From: Bacteroidaceae bacterium
GTDB taxonomy: Bacteria; Bacteroidota; Bacteroidia; Bacteroidales; Bacteroidaceae
DNA: 64,000 nt
Reading direction: 5' to 3'
Assembly (NCBI GenBank): GCA_024398435.1
Contig: JAKSJD010000006.1
Coordinates: 92,276-156,275 of the forward strand
Shown piece after piece: positions 7,519 to 15,731 of the stretch (within the stretch, counting starts at the first letter, position 1; the number at the start of each line of letters is the position of its first letter). Position numbers and translations under genes: made by a program. Under the pieces are notes generated by a model. It saw only the letters and a list, made by a program, of their open reading frames with translations. It searched no databases and was not told where the DNA came from.

Positions 7519-9537
7519 ATGAACGAAATCAAAACACTTAATCACGCAGCCGATAATATCCGTATTCTCGCTGCGTCAATGGTAGAGAAGGCTAAGTCTG
7601 GTCACCCAGGCGGCGCCATGGGTGGAGCAGACTTCATCAACGTACTTTATTCAGAGTATTTACAGTATGATCCAGAAAAGCCAGAATGGGTTGGACGCGA
7701 CAGATTCTTCCTCGATCCAGGTCACATGGCACCAATGTTATATTCACAGTTGGCCCTCATCGGCAAGTTCAGTCTTGACGAATTGGCACAGCTTCGCCAG
7801 TGGGGTTCTCCAACAACTGGTCACCCAGAATTCGAAGTAGCTCGCGGCATCGAAAACACATCTGGTCCACTCGGACAAGGTCATGTATATGCAATCGGAG
7901 CTGCAATTGCTGCTAAGTTCTTGGCTGCTCACACAGGCAACCCTACATTCGGTAAAGAAACAATCTATGCTTACATCTCTGATGGTGGTGTAGAAGAAGA
8001 AATCAGCCAGGGCGGTGCTCGTATCGCAGGTATTCTCGGACTCGACAACCTCGTAATGTTCTACGATTCAAACGACATTCAGCTTTCTACTGAAACAAAG
8101 GTCGTTATGAACGAAGACACTGCTGCTAAGTATCGCGCACTTGGTTGGGAAGTTAAGGTTATCAACGGTAATGATGCTGCTCAGATTCGTGAAGCTATCG
8201 AATGGGCAAAGGCAGTTGAAGGCAAACCAGCCCTCATCATCGGTAAGTGTATCATGGGTAAGGGTGCTCGCAAGGAAGATGGTTCTTCTTATGAAGCAAA
8301 CTGCAAGACTCACGGCGCTCCTCTCGGTGGCGATGCTTTCCGCAATACTGTTACAAATCTCGGTGGTAATCCAGACGATCCATTCGTTATCTTTGATGAC
8401 GTAAAGGAAATGTACGCAAAGCGTGCAGCTGAATTGAAGGACATTTGTGCAGCTCGTTATGCAGAAGAAGCAGCATGGGCTGCAGCAAATCCAGATAAGG
8501 CAGCTCAGCAGGCAGAATGGTTCAGTGGCAAGGCTCCTCAGGTAGATTGGACAGCAGTTCAGCAGAAGGCAAACGATGCTACTCGTAGTGCAAGTGCTTC
8601 TGTTCTTGGTATTCTCGCACAGCAAGTTCCTAACATGATTTGTGCATCAGCCGACCTTTCTAACTCAGACAAGACTGACGGATTCCTCAAGAAGACAACT
8701 TCATTTGCAGCAAACGATTTCTCTGGAGCATTCTTCCAGGCAGGTGTTGCCGAACTCACAATGGCTTGCTGCTGTATAGGTATGGCTCTCCATGGTGGTG
8801 TTATCCCAGCATGCGGTACATTCTTCGTATTCTCCGACTATATGAAGCCAGCTGTTCGTATGGCTGCCCTCATGGAACTTCCAGTTAAGTTCATTTGGAC
8901 TCACGATGCATTCCGCGTTGGTGAAGACGGCCCTACTCACGAACCAGTTGAGCAGGAAGCACAAATCCGACTCATGGAAAAGCTTCAGAACCACAGTGGA
9001 AAGAACTCAATGCTCGTTCTTCGTCCAGCAGACGCACAGGAAACTACAGCTGCTTGGAAGCTCGCAATGGAGAACACTTGCACTCCTACAGCTCTTATCC
9101 TCTCTCGTCAGAACATTGCCGACCTTCCAGAAGGCAACGACTACAGCCAGGCAGCTAAGGGTGCTTACATTGTTGCAGGAAGCGATGAAAATCCAGATAT
9201 CGTGCTTGTAGCATCAGGTAGTGAAGTATCTACACTCGTTGCAGGTGCTGAACTTCTTCGCAAGGATGGCGTTAAGTGCTCAATCGTAAGCGTTCCATCT
9301 GAAGGTTTGTTCCGCACTCAGCCTTGTGAATACCAGAAAGCGGTTCTTCCTTGTGGAGTTAAGCGTTTCGGTTTGACTGCAGGTCTTCCTGTAAACCTTG
9401 AAGGTCTTGTTCCTGCTTGCAGCGGTAAGGTTTGGGGTCTCACTTCATTCGGATTCTCTGCTCCTTATAAGGTTCTCGACGAGAAACTTGGTTTCACAGC
9501 AGAAAACGTTTACAATCAGGTTAAGGCAATGTTGTAA
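7519..9537 (+). CDS. tkt: Transketolase
   Basis: Thiamine-diphosphate enzyme that transfers two-carbon units between sugar phosphates; here it would process the xylulose 5-phosphate made by araBAD. The 672-aa length is normal. Visible motifs: SGHPGGAMGGAD near residue 30, ENTSGPLGQGHVYAIG near 112, the cofactor-binding stretch SDGGVEEEISQGG...FYDSND, and HDAFRVGEDGPTHEPVEQ in the pyrimidine domain. The first residue of the usual GDG cofactor motif is Ser here. Its position next to araB and close to rpiB fits a pentose-processing cluster. A clear terminator follows. Confidence 0.95.
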   Translation: MNEIKTLNHAADNIRILAASMVEKAKSGHPGGAMGGADFINVLYSEYLQYDPEKPEWVGRDRFFLDPGHMAPMLYSQLALIGKFSLDELAQLRQWGSPTTGHPEFEVARGIENTSGPLGQGHVYAIGAAIAAKFLAAHTGNPTFGKETIYAYISDGGVEEEISQGGARIAGILGLDNLVMFYDSNDIQLSTETKVVMNEDTAAKYRALGWEVKVINGNDAAQIREAIEWAKAVEGKPALIIGKCIMGKGARKEDGSSYEANCKTHGAPLGGDAFRNTVTNLGGNPDDPFVIFDDVKEMYAKRAAELKDICAARYAEEAAWAAANPDKAAQQAEWFSGKAPQVDWTAVQQKANDATRSASASVLGILAQQVPNMICASADLSNSDKTDGFLKKTTSFAANDFSGAFFQAGVAELTMACCCIGMALHGGVIPACGTFFVFSDYMKPAVRMAALMELPVKFIWTHDAFRVGEDGPTHEPVEQEAQIRLMEKLQNHSGKNSMLVLRPADAQETTAAWKLAMENTCTPTALILSRQNIADLPEGNDYSQAAKGAYIVAGSDENPDIVLVASGSEVSTLVAGAELLRKDGVKCSIVSVPSEGLFRTQPCEYQKAVLPCGVKRFGLTAGLPVNLEGLVPACSGKVWGLTSFGFSAPYKVLDEKLGFTAENVYNQVKAML

Positions 9538-9572
9538 TCATTGACGAAACAACAAGCTTTACAATAATAAGT

Positions 9573-9605
9573 AAGGATGTCTCAAATGCGAGGCATCCTT
9601 TTTGT
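9573..9605 (+). terminator. Terminator of tkt
   Basis: An 11-bp stem with one G-U pair (AAGGATGTCTC at 9573-9583 with GAGGCATCCTT at 9590-9600), then TTTTTG. Confidence 0.85.
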
Positions 9606-9611
9606 TTGCTA

Positions 9612-9655
9612 AAAAAAAACAACTGACCTCAAATCCATGAAGACTTGAGGTCAGT
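9612..9655 (-). terminator. Terminator of the Spy-like gene (minus strand)
   Basis: An 11-bp perfect stem (ACTGACCTCAA at 9622-9632 with TTGAGGTCAGT at 9645-9655). The nine A residues just left of it form the T tract on the minus strand. Confidence 0.85.
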
Positions 9656-9693
9656 CGTTTTATTCCGGAGAAAGATTGTCGGTTTTCTATCGA

Positions 9694-10383
9694 CTAATCC
9701 TTCTTCTCTTTAGATTTTGTCTGCTTTTCTTTCTTGTCGGAAGAAGTTTTTGCCTTCGAATCATCCGACTTTTTCAGCTGTTGACCTTTCTTTGCATCAT
9801 TTGGACGACGCATCATATTGTTGCGTGCTGGCAAATTTCGCATTTGTCCGAAGCCTGGACGTTGCTGCTGACCGAAACCAGGACGACCCATTTGAGGCAT
9901 ATTGCCTCTGCGCATTTGGTTGAAACCGCCTCTCATCTGCCCCATTGGCATGCTTTGCATTTTGTAAAGGCGCTGAAGCTGACGGGCATTGAGGAATGTA
10001 CTGAATTCCTTGTAGTACTTCTCACGAAGGTCGAGCATTGCACGGCTCTTTGCAAAACTGTCTTCGATATTCTTCTTTATCTGAGCATCTGTAACGGCTT
10101 TTGCCTCTTTCTTGTCGGCATTTTCTGCCTTCTTCGCAGGAGCATACTTCTGCATGAGTTCCTTCATTTCTTTCTGATAGCGAGCGTTTGTCTCATTGAA
10201 CTTTGCTGCTGTCTGGTCGTCGAGTGAGAGAACATCAGCCATGTTTGGCTTTGCAAATGTTGCCTGACGCTGCTGAGGCATATTACGCATCTGGGGAGCT
10301 TTGTTTGCTGCAGGTTGCTGGGCACTGACTGTTGCAGTTCCAACTATCGTCATCATGACGAGTAAGAAAAATGATCTTTTCAT
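9694..10383 (-). CDS. Exported Spy/CpxP-like periplasmic protein
   Basis: A 229-aa protein starting with a clear signal peptide (MKRSFFLLVMMTIVGTATVSAQ). The reading frame is open 16 codons further upstream, but the signal peptide fixes the start at 10383. The middle (about residues 50-150) is predicted to be helical and resembles the Spy/CpxP/LTXXQ arrangement: a first helix block with LSLDDQTAAKFNETNARYQK and a second with LDLREKYYKEFSTFLNARQL. The C-terminal 75 residues are rich in Met, Gly, Arg, Pro and then Lys, ending in a highly basic tail. The family is usually involved in envelope stress or metal sensing. The function is inferred from weak similarity. Confidence 0.7.
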   Translation of the reverse strand: MKRSFFLLVMMTIVGTATVSAQQPAANKAPQMRNMPQQRQATFAKPNMADVLSLDDQTAAKFNETNARYQKEMKELMQKYAPAKKAENADKKEAKAVTDAQIKKNIEDSFAKSRAMLDLREKYYKEFSTFLNARQLQRLYKMQSMPMGQMRGGFNQMRRGNMPQMGRPGFGQQQRPGFGQMRNLPARNNMMRRPNDAKKGQQLKKSDDSKAKTSSDKKEKQTKSKEKKD

Positions 10384-10511
10384 GTTTAGTGTAATTTCGT
10401 TATTACTAATTGATTTGATTTTTACTTGCAATTTCTATTATTTAGATGCGGTTTTCCCGCAAAAGTTTAATCAAACTGCTAAATATTAAAGTCATTTCTT
10501 ATGGCTATAAA

Positions 10512-10600
10512 CTTAAATTAACGACGTTGTTTACCTAAATTACGTCGCCGTTTAATTAAATTACGTACGCTGTTTAATTAAATTGCGACGCTGATTTAAG
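10512..10600 (+). repeat. 22-bp tandem array, family B (copy B1)
   Basis: Four units; TTTA marks at 10530, 10551, 10573 and 10595 (spacings 21, 22, 22). The inner units read TTACGTACGC followed by GTTTAATTAA. The ends are inverted: CTTAAAT plus a CGACG block at the left, GCGACGCTGATTTAAG at the right. A palindrome GTTTCT-ATA-AGAAAC follows at about 10604-10618. This array is the main content of the 426-bp gap between the Spy-like gene and rpiB. Confidence 0.85.
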
Positions 10601-10772
10601 AATGTTTCTATAAGAAACAAGTTTTTAAGCCGTATTATGTAACGAATTCTAATGGAAGAAATGAGATTGCAGCTATACTATTCCCCTCTTGAAAAAGCCA
10701 TAAGGATGGGAAAGAAACAGTGTGTTTATATGATTTATTCAATATCGTGCATCGTATGTCAAAATAATTTTG

Positions 10773-10781
10773 TAATTTTGC
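10773..10781 (+). promoter_or_regulatory. -7 box of rpiB
   Basis: TAATTTTGC, a Bacteroidota -7 element, 29 bp before the rpiB ATG. Confidence 0.75.
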
Positions 10782-10809
10782 ACATAAACTAATAAAGCAG
10801 GACATTAAT

Positions 10810-11250
10810 ATGGAAATCAAGACTGTTGGCATCGCCAGCGACCATGCTGCTTTTCCTTTGAAGCAGTTTGTGAAGCAATACCTCGAAGAGAAAGGCATTG
10901 CATATAAGGATTATGGTACTTATACAGAAGAAAGTTGCAATTATGCCACATACGGACACGCATTGGCTAAAGGCATCGAGGATGGAGAAGTGTTCCCAGG
11001 TATCGCAATGTGTGGAAGTGGCGAAGGCATTTCGATGACTCTCAACAAGCATCAAAGCATTCGCGCAGGCCTTTGCTGGATTCCAGAAATTGCACATCTC
11101 ATCCGTCAGCACAACAATGCCAACGTACTCGTGATGCCAGGAAGATTCATCGACAACGATATGGCAAGAAAGATTCTCGACGAATTCTTTGCTACCGAAT
11201 TTGAAGGCGGCCGCCATCAACAACGTATCGACGACATTCCAGTAAAGTAA
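10810..11250 (+). CDS. rpiB: Ribose-5-phosphate isomerase B
   Basis: Interconverts ribulose 5-phosphate and ribose 5-phosphate. The 146-aa RpiB/LacAB fold is complete: DH at 11-12 in GIASDHAAFPLK, the catalytic C68 with the phosphate loop CGSGEGISMTLNK, and R85 in SIRAGL. The C-terminal GRFIDNDMARKILDEFF segment is typical of the family. It follows tkt with only the opposite-strand Spy-like gene between them, so it belongs to the pentose cluster. It has its own promoter. Confidence 0.95.
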   Translation: MEIKTVGIASDHAAFPLKQFVKQYLEEKGIAYKDYGTYTEESCNYATYGHALAKGIEDGEVFPGIAMCGSGEGISMTLNKHQSIRAGLCWIPEIAHLIRQHNNANVLVMPGRFIDNDMARKILDEFFATEFEGGRHQQRIDDIPVK

Positions 11251-11292
11251 GTCAAATAGGAATTTTACCGCTGCCCTTTTGAACGGCAATAG

Positions 11293-11335
11293 CATAAAAA
11301 AGGTGTTTCCGAAGGGAAACACCTTTCTGTTTTTA
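11293..11335. terminator. Bidirectional terminator between rpiB and gap
   Basis: Perfect 11-bp stem (AAGGTGTTTCC at 11300-11310, GGAAACACCTT at 11315-11325) with a GAAG loop, an A run on the left and a T-rich run on the right. It serves both convergent genes. Confidence 0.88.
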
Positions 11336-11355
11336 TAGCTTTGTCTGATTGACGA

Positions 11356-12387
11356 TTATACGTTTTCAGCGAAGTACTTGATAGTGCGAACCATCTGAGA
11401 AGTGTAAGAGTTCTCATTGTCGTACCAAGAAACAACCTGTACCTGGAATGTTTCGTCGTCGATCTTGCTAACCATTGTCTGAGTTGCATCGAAGAGTGAA
11501 CCGAACTTCATACCGATGATGTCAGAAGAAACGATCTGATCTTCATTGTATCCGTAAGATTCAGTCTGAGCAGCCTTCATAGCAGCGTTGATGCCTTCAA
11601 CTGTAACGTCCTTACCCTTAACAACTGCAACGAGGATAGTAGTTGAACCAGTTGGAGTTGGAACGCGCTGTGCAGAACCGATGAGCTTACCGTTGAGTTC
11701 TGGAATTACAAGACCGATAGCCTTAGCAGCACCTGTTGAGTTAGGAACGATGTTCTGTGCACCTGCACGTGAACGACGGAGGTCACCCTTGCGCTGAGGA
11801 CCGTCGAGGATCATCTGGTCGCCTGTGTAAGCGTGAATTGTTGACATGATACCTGACTGGATTGGAGCGTATGCGTTGAGAGCAGCTGCCATTGGAGCCA
11901 AGCAGTTAGTTGTACAAGAAGCTGCAGAGATAACCTTATCTTCTGGCTTCAAAGTCTTATGGTTTACATTGAAAACGATTGTTGGGAGATCGTTGCCTGC
12001 AGGAGCAGAAATAACAACCTTCTTTGCACCAGCCTGAATGTGAGCTTCAGCCTTTGCCTTTGAAGTGTAGAAACCTGTGCACTCGAGAACTACGTCAACG
12101 TCGAGCTGACCCCAAGGGAGTTCTGCTGCATTTGGCATAGCGTAGATAGTAATTTCCTTACCATCAACGATGATTGAGTTGTCTGTTGCTTCTACAGTGT
12201 GCTTGCCTTCACCATACTTGCCAGCGAAACCACCCTGAGCAGTGTCATACTTAAGAAGGTGTGCGAGCATCTTTGGAGATGTAAGATCGTTGATTGCTAC
12301 TACCTCATAACCTTCAGCTTCGAACATCTGACGGAAAGCGAGGCGACCGATACGGCCAAAACCGTTAATTGCTACTTTTGTTGCCAT
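11356..12387 (-). CDS. gap: Glyceraldehyde-3-phosphate dehydrogenase, type I
   Basis: Glycolytic NAD-dependent oxidation and phosphorylation of glyceraldehyde 3-phosphate. The 343-aa protein has the N-terminal Rossmann motif [11 protein letters not shown]34 after the second strand (AINDL, favouring NAD over NADP), the active-site C158 in [12 protein letters not shown], and the substrate region [14 protein letters not shown] ([11 protein letters not shown]). It is strongly codon-biased. The transcript appears to start at a promoter about 200 bp upstream and to run through a 31-codon lipoprotein gene before reaching gap. Confidence 0.97.
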   Translation of the reverse strand: MATKVAINGFGRIGRLAFRQMFEAEGYEVVAINDLTSPKMLAHLLKYDTAQGGFAGKYGEGKHTVEATDNSIIVDGKEITIYAMPNAAELPWGQLDVDVVLECTGFYTSKAKAEAHIQAGAKKVVISAPAGNDLPTIVFNVNHKTLKPEDKVISAASCTTNCLAPMAAALNAYAPIQSGIMSTIHAYTGDQMILDGPQRKGDLRRSRAGAQNIVPNSTGAAKAIGLVIPELNGKLIGSAQRVPTPTGSTTILVAVVKGKDVTVEGINAAMKAAQTESYGYNEDQIVSSDIIGMKFGSLFDATQTMVSKIDDETFQVQVVSWYDNENSYTSQMVRTIKYFAENV

Positions 12388-12465
12388 TTTCTTTTGTTTG
12401 TTTTAATAAAAAAATTAATATAAAATTATGTTACTAAATCCTTTTGATTGTGAGAAAGGCTGAAT

Positions 12466-12561
12466 TCAACCACAATTGCAATAGTGTTTTTGCGATGCAC
12501 AAGCTACAATCAGCAGTATCATAAACACCACCCAGAGTATGTTCATAATGCGATATTTCAT
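12466..12561 (-). CDS. Tiny lipoprotein (31 aa) in the gap leader
   Basis: A 31-codon gene: a start ATG with AAGGTTGATAAGG just upstream, a hydrophobic stretch (ILWVVFMILLIVA), and a lipobox ending at C21 (LLIVAC). The mature peptide would be only 11 residues, CASQKHYCNCG, with three Cys. It lies between the strong -7 box at 12584-12592 and the gap start, 78 bp from gap, with no terminator between, so the two should share a transcript. The lipobox makes a real secreted lipopeptide plausible; a regulatory leader peptide is the alternative. No homologue is known to me. Confidence 0.6.
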   Translation of the reverse strand: MKYRIMNILWVVFMILLIVACASQKHYCNCG

Positions 12562-12583
12562 CCTTATCAACCTTTTACGGACT

Positions 12584-12592
12584 GCAAAGGTA
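12584..12592 (-). promoter_or_regulatory. -7 box for the tiny lipoprotein and gap
   Basis: TACCTTTGC on the minus strand, 23 bp before the small gene and about 200 bp before gap. No closer promoter to gap was seen. Confidence 0.75.
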
Positions 12593-12884
12593 CGAATTTA
12601 TTCACAATTTCCAACTTTCACTACCTAATAATTTGCTATATTGCGAACTATTTTTCGTGATTAGCATTTGTTTTGCAATATGCAGTGAGCAAAATTATAC
12701 ATTTTTTCTATAAGAAAAGGTATAAAATTATCAATCTCAAAACCGAGATGCATTCTATTATCTTTTGCAAATTAATGCAATGAAAATACACATTATTATA
12801 TAAAATAAAGGAGAAAAATAGGATGAAACAAAGAATAATGGCTGATTTCAGACGTGTTTCGGCTCGTAATTCATAAATAATTCG
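12593..12884. other. Intergenic stretch between divergent gap and mscL promoters
   Basis: AT-rich, no convincing gene. It holds a TTTTCTATAAGAAAA palindrome at about 12704-12717, similar to the motif that follows the family B and C arrays, and an imperfect inverted repeat (TTTGCTATATTGC near 12631 and GCAATATGCAG near 12676). No 22-bp array is recognisable. A 17-codon ORF at 12823-12876 was judged to be chance. Confidence 0.5.
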
Positions 12885-12893
12885 TAATTTTGC
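12885..12893 (+). promoter_or_regulatory. -7 box of mscL-cysK
   Basis: TAATTTTGC, 75 bp before mscL. It sits between inverted TTTCGGCT (12857-12864) and AGCCGAAA, a possible operator. Confidence 0.7.
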
Positions 12894-12968
12894 AGCCGAA
12901 AGTCAGTGCATACAGCATTGGTATCGAATGACCGATAAATTAATATTAACTTAATAAATAGAAAGAAA

Positions 12969-13424
12969 ATGGCAAAGTTTATTGATGAATTCAAAGAATT
13001 CGCCCTTAAAGGAAACGTAATGGACATGGCTGTTGGTGTTATCATCGGCGGTGCATTTGGTAAGATTGTATCTTCAGTTGTTGGCGACCTCATCATGCCT
13101 CCAATCAACTATCTCGTAAGCGGTGCAAACGCAGGCAGCATGAAGTGTGTACTCCGCGAAGCAGCTGATGCAGTTGTAGATGCAGAAGGAAACGAAGTTA
13201 CTGCAGCAGTTGAGGAAATTGCAATCAACTATGGTGCATTCATCCAGAACTGTATTGATTTCATCATTATCGCTCTCATCATCTTCTTGATGATTAAGGG
13301 TATCACTAAGCTTTCTAACCTCCGCAAGAAGGAAGAAGAGCCAGCTCCAGAAGAACCAGCTGCTCCAAGCAACGAAGAAGTTCTCCTCACAGAGATCCGC
13401 GACCTTCTCAAAGATAAGAAGTAA
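12969..13424 (+). CDS. mscL: Large-conductance mechanosensitive channel
   Basis: Inner-membrane channel that opens under osmotic downshock. The 151-aa protein has the MscL signature: an amphipathic N-terminus ([20 protein letters not shown]), a first helix [23 protein letters not shown], a periplasmic loop of about 40 residues, a second helix [16 protein letters not shown], and a charged C-terminal helix ([13 protein letters not shown]) preceded by a Glu/Pro/Ala linker. It is somewhat longer than E. coli MscL (136 aa) because of the loop and linker. Its stop codon is two bases from the cysK start, suggesting translational coupling. Confidence 0.95.
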   Translation: MAKFIDEFKEFALKGNVMDMAVGVIIGGAFGKIVSSVVGDLIMPPINYLVSGANAGSMKCVLREAADAVVDAEGNEVTAAVEEIAINYGAFIQNCIDFIIIALIIFLMIKGITKLSNLRKKEEEPAPEEPAAPSNEEVLLTEIRDLLKDKK

Positions 13425-13426
13425 TA

Positions 13427-14353
13427 ATGATAGCTGATTCAGTCACACAACTGATAGGCCATACACCCCTACTCCGCCTCAACCGTTTCTCTGAGGCGGA
13501 GTGTCTTTATACACCAATCATAGCAAAGGTTGAAGGCTTCAACCCTGGTGGTTCGGCTAAAGACAGAGTGGCACTCAATATGATTGTGAGAGCCGAAGAA
13601 AGAGGCACATTGGCAGCAGGAGCAACAATCATAGAACCGACATCAGGCAACACTGGTATCGGACTTGCTATGATTTGTGCAGTTCGTGGCTATCATCTCA
13701 TCCTCACAATGCCCGACAACATGTCGGCAGAACGGCAAAAGTTGGTCAAAGCCTATGGTGCCGAAGTAGTTCTGACACCAGCAAGTGAAGGTATGAGCGG
13801 GGCAATCCGGAAGGCGCAACAACTGAACCAACAGATTGAAGGCAGCATCATCATGGGACAGTTCACCAACCCCGACAATCCCGAAGCACATTATCGCACA
13901 ACAGCACAAGAGATATGGGACGATACAGAAGGTAAAATCGATATCTTCGTAGCTGGAGCAGGAACATGTGGAACCATTTGCGGAACTGGCCGAAAACTGA
14001 AAGAACTGAACCCAAACATTCAGATTGTAGCCGTCGAACCCGAAACATCAGCGGTTCTCAGCGGTGAGAAAGCCGGCACACATGGCATTCAAGGCATCGG
14101 AGCTGGATTCATTCCGGAAATATTCGACCCCAAAGTTGTAGACACCTTCATTAAGTGTCCAGACAATGAAGCAATAGAGGCAAGCCGCAAAATGGCACTC
14201 ACAGAAGGCCTACTCACAGGAATCTCATCAGGATGTGCCGCTTATGCTGCTTCACAGCTTGCAAAACTACAGGAGAACAAAGGCAAAGTTATAGTGTTCT
14301 TGACACCTGACACGGGCGAACGCTACCTATCAACGGAGCTTTTTAACCTCTAA
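13427..14353 (+). CDS. cysK: Cysteine synthase (O-acetylserine thiol-lyase)
   Basis: PLP enzyme making L-cysteine from O-acetylserine and sulfide. The 308-aa protein shows the PLP lysine K45 in NPGGSAKDRVA, the substrate loop PTSGNTGIGLA (71-81), and the phosphate-binding glycine-rich stretch GAGTCGTICGTGRKL. SGCAAYAA near the C-terminus also matches the family. The start is 2 bp after mscL, so expression is probably coupled to the channel gene; no functional reason for that pairing is apparent. Confidence 0.94.
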   Translation: MIADSVTQLIGHTPLLRLNRFSEAECLYTPIIAKVEGFNPGGSAKDRVALNMIVRAEERGTLAAGATIIEPTSGNTGIGLAMICAVRGYHLILTMPDNMSAERQKLVKAYGAEVVLTPASEGMSGAIRKAQQLNQQIEGSIIMGQFTNPDNPEAHYRTTAQEIWDDTEGKIDIFVAGAGTCGTICGTGRKLKELNPNIQIVAVEPETSAVLSGEKAGTHGIQGIGAGFIPEIFDPKVVDTFIKCPDNEAIEASRKMALTEGLLTGISSGCAAYAASQLAKLQENKGKVIVFLTPDTGERYLSTELFNL

Positions 14354-14399
14354 ATGCATATTTTTTGCATAAATGTTTCTCCATCTAAAAAGAATGCAT

Positions 14400-14408
14400 T
14401 ACTTTTGC
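14400..14408 (+). promoter_or_regulatory. -7 box of panCD
   Basis: TACTTTTGC, 24 bp before the panC ATG. Confidence 0.75.
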
Positions 14409-14431
14409 ACCGATTTTAGAATCAAACAGAA

Positions 14432-15307
14432 ATGAAAGTTGTACATACAGTCAAAGACTTGAAGGCAGAACTCCAAGCAACAAGAGACAACAAACAGAGT
14501 ATTGGTCTCGTCCCAACAATGGGTGCACTTCATGCCGGACATGCTTCACTTGTCCGCAGAAGTCTTGAAGAGAACGATGCCACTGTTGTCAGTGTATTCG
14601 TTAATCCTACACAATTCAACGATAAGAACGACCTTGCAAAATATCCTCGCACTCTCGATAAGGACTGCGAACTTCTCGCCTCGCTTCAGGAAGAGGAGAA
14701 TAACGATAAATTGCTCATCGTTCTTGCTCCATCAGTTGAAGAAATGTATCCAGAGCCAGACAATCGCCATTTCAGCTATCCTCCAACAGACGAAGTAATG
14801 GAAGGCGGTTTCCGTCCCGGACACTTCAATGGTGTTTGCCAGATTGTAAGCAAGCTCTTCATGTTCGTTGAACCAACAAGAGCATATTTTGGAGAAAAGG
14901 ATTTCCAGCAGATTGCTGTTATTAAGCGAATGGTAGCTGACCAGCAATATCCTCTTGAAATTTGTCCTTGTCCAATCATTCGCGAAGCAGATGGTCTTGC
15001 CCTTTCAAGCCGTAATGCTCTCCTCAGCGATGAGGAAAGAGTGATTGCTCTTAATATTTCACGCACACTCTTTGCCAGCAAGGAATATGCGAAGGAACAC
15101 ACTCTTGCCGAAACAAAGCAATGGGTAATTGATGAAATCAACAAGGTGGAAGGCCTTGAAGTGCAATACTATGAGATCGTAGACGGTACTTCACTTCTGA
15201 GCCTCAACAATTGGGAAGATTCCGAATACATAGTAGGTTGCATTACAGTATTCTGCGGAGCTATTCCAGTACGCCTTATCGATAACATAAAATATAAGGA
15301 ACTATGA
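14432..15307 (+). CDS. panC: Pantoate-beta-alanine ligase (pantothenate synthetase)
   Basis: Joins pantoate and beta-alanine with ATP to make pantothenate. The 291-aa protein has the HIGH-like nucleotide motif in [13 protein letters not shown] (residues 29-40), the pantoate-binding VFVNPTQF, and the KMSKS-like ALSSRN near residue 190. The gene overlaps panD by 4 bp (ATGA), so ligase and the beta-alanine-forming enzyme are made together. Confidence 0.96.
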   Translation: MKVVHTVKDLKAELQATRDNKQSIGLVPTMGALHAGHASLVRRSLEENDATVVSVFVNPTQFNDKNDLAKYPRTLDKDCELLASLQEEENNDKLLIVLAPSVEEMYPEPDNRHFSYPPTDEVMEGGFRPGHFNGVCQIVSKLFMFVEPTRAYFGEKDFQQIAVIKRMVADQQYPLEICPCPIIREADGLALSSRNALLSDEERVIALNISRTLFASKEYAKEHTLAETKQWVIDEINKVEGLEVQYYEIVDGTSLLSLNNWEDSEYIVGCITVFCGAIPVRLIDNIKYKEL

Positions 15308-15651
15308 TGATAGAAGTATTGAAGTCGAAGTTGCATTGCGTAACAGTTACAGAAGCAAATCTCCACTATATGGGAAGCATCACCATCGATGAAGACTTGA
15401 TGGACGCTGCCAATCTCATTGCAGGAGAGAAAGTTGAAGTGGTTGACAACAACAACGGAGAACGTTTCGAAACTTATATAATCAAGGGAGAACGCGGAAG
15501 CGGATGCGTTTGTCTTAACGGTGCAGCAGCAAGAAAGGTGCAAGTGGGCGACATTTGTATCATTATTTCCTATGCTATGATGGACTTTGAAGAGGCAAAA
15601 CAATTCAAGCCTTCAGTTGTATTCCCTGATGAAAACAACAAAGTGAAATAA
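15304..15651 (+). CDS. panD: Aspartate 1-decarboxylase
   Basis: Makes beta-alanine from aspartate for PanC. The 115-aa pyruvoyl enzyme has the self-cleavage site G24-S25 in [11 protein letters not shown], and the start at 15304 gives the same N-terminal spacing (KLH at 9-11) as E. coli PanD. Other family motifs are [12 protein letters not shown] and the C-terminal FPDENNK. It overlaps panC by 4 bp and is followed by a strong hairpin. Confidence 0.96.
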   Translation: MMIEVLKSKLHCVTVTEANLHYMGSITIDEDLMDAANLIAGEKVEVVDNNNGERFETYIIKGERGSGCVCLNGAAARKVQVGDICIIISYAMMDFEEAKQFKPSVVFPDENNKVK

Positions 15652-15678
15652 AACTTACAGAAACAAAATCCAACTAAT

Positions 15679-15715
15679 AATGCCCGAGGCCTTAGGTCTT
15701 GGGCATTAATATTTT
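15679..15715. terminator. Terminator between panD and the convergent helicase gene
   Basis: A 13-bp stem with two G-U pairs (15679-15691 with 15695-15707, AATGCCC...GGGCATT) and a 3-nt loop, followed by AATATTTT. Confidence 0.8.
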
Positions 15716-15731
15716 CGAATAACCTGCTTAT

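Noticed and set aside
8068..8625. Long open frame antisense to transketolase
   Set aside because: Cys- and Leu-rich shadow of a strongly biased gene; no start signal or domain.
12631..12717. Possible decayed family B or C element before mscL
   Set aside because: Only an inverted repeat and a TTTTCTATAAGAAAA palindrome are present; no 22-bp spacing can be shown.
12823..12876. 17-codon ORF with a good ribosome-binding-like GGAG before mscL
   Set aside because: It lies upstream of the mscL -7 box, has no signal or conserved look, and such short ORFs are expected by chance.
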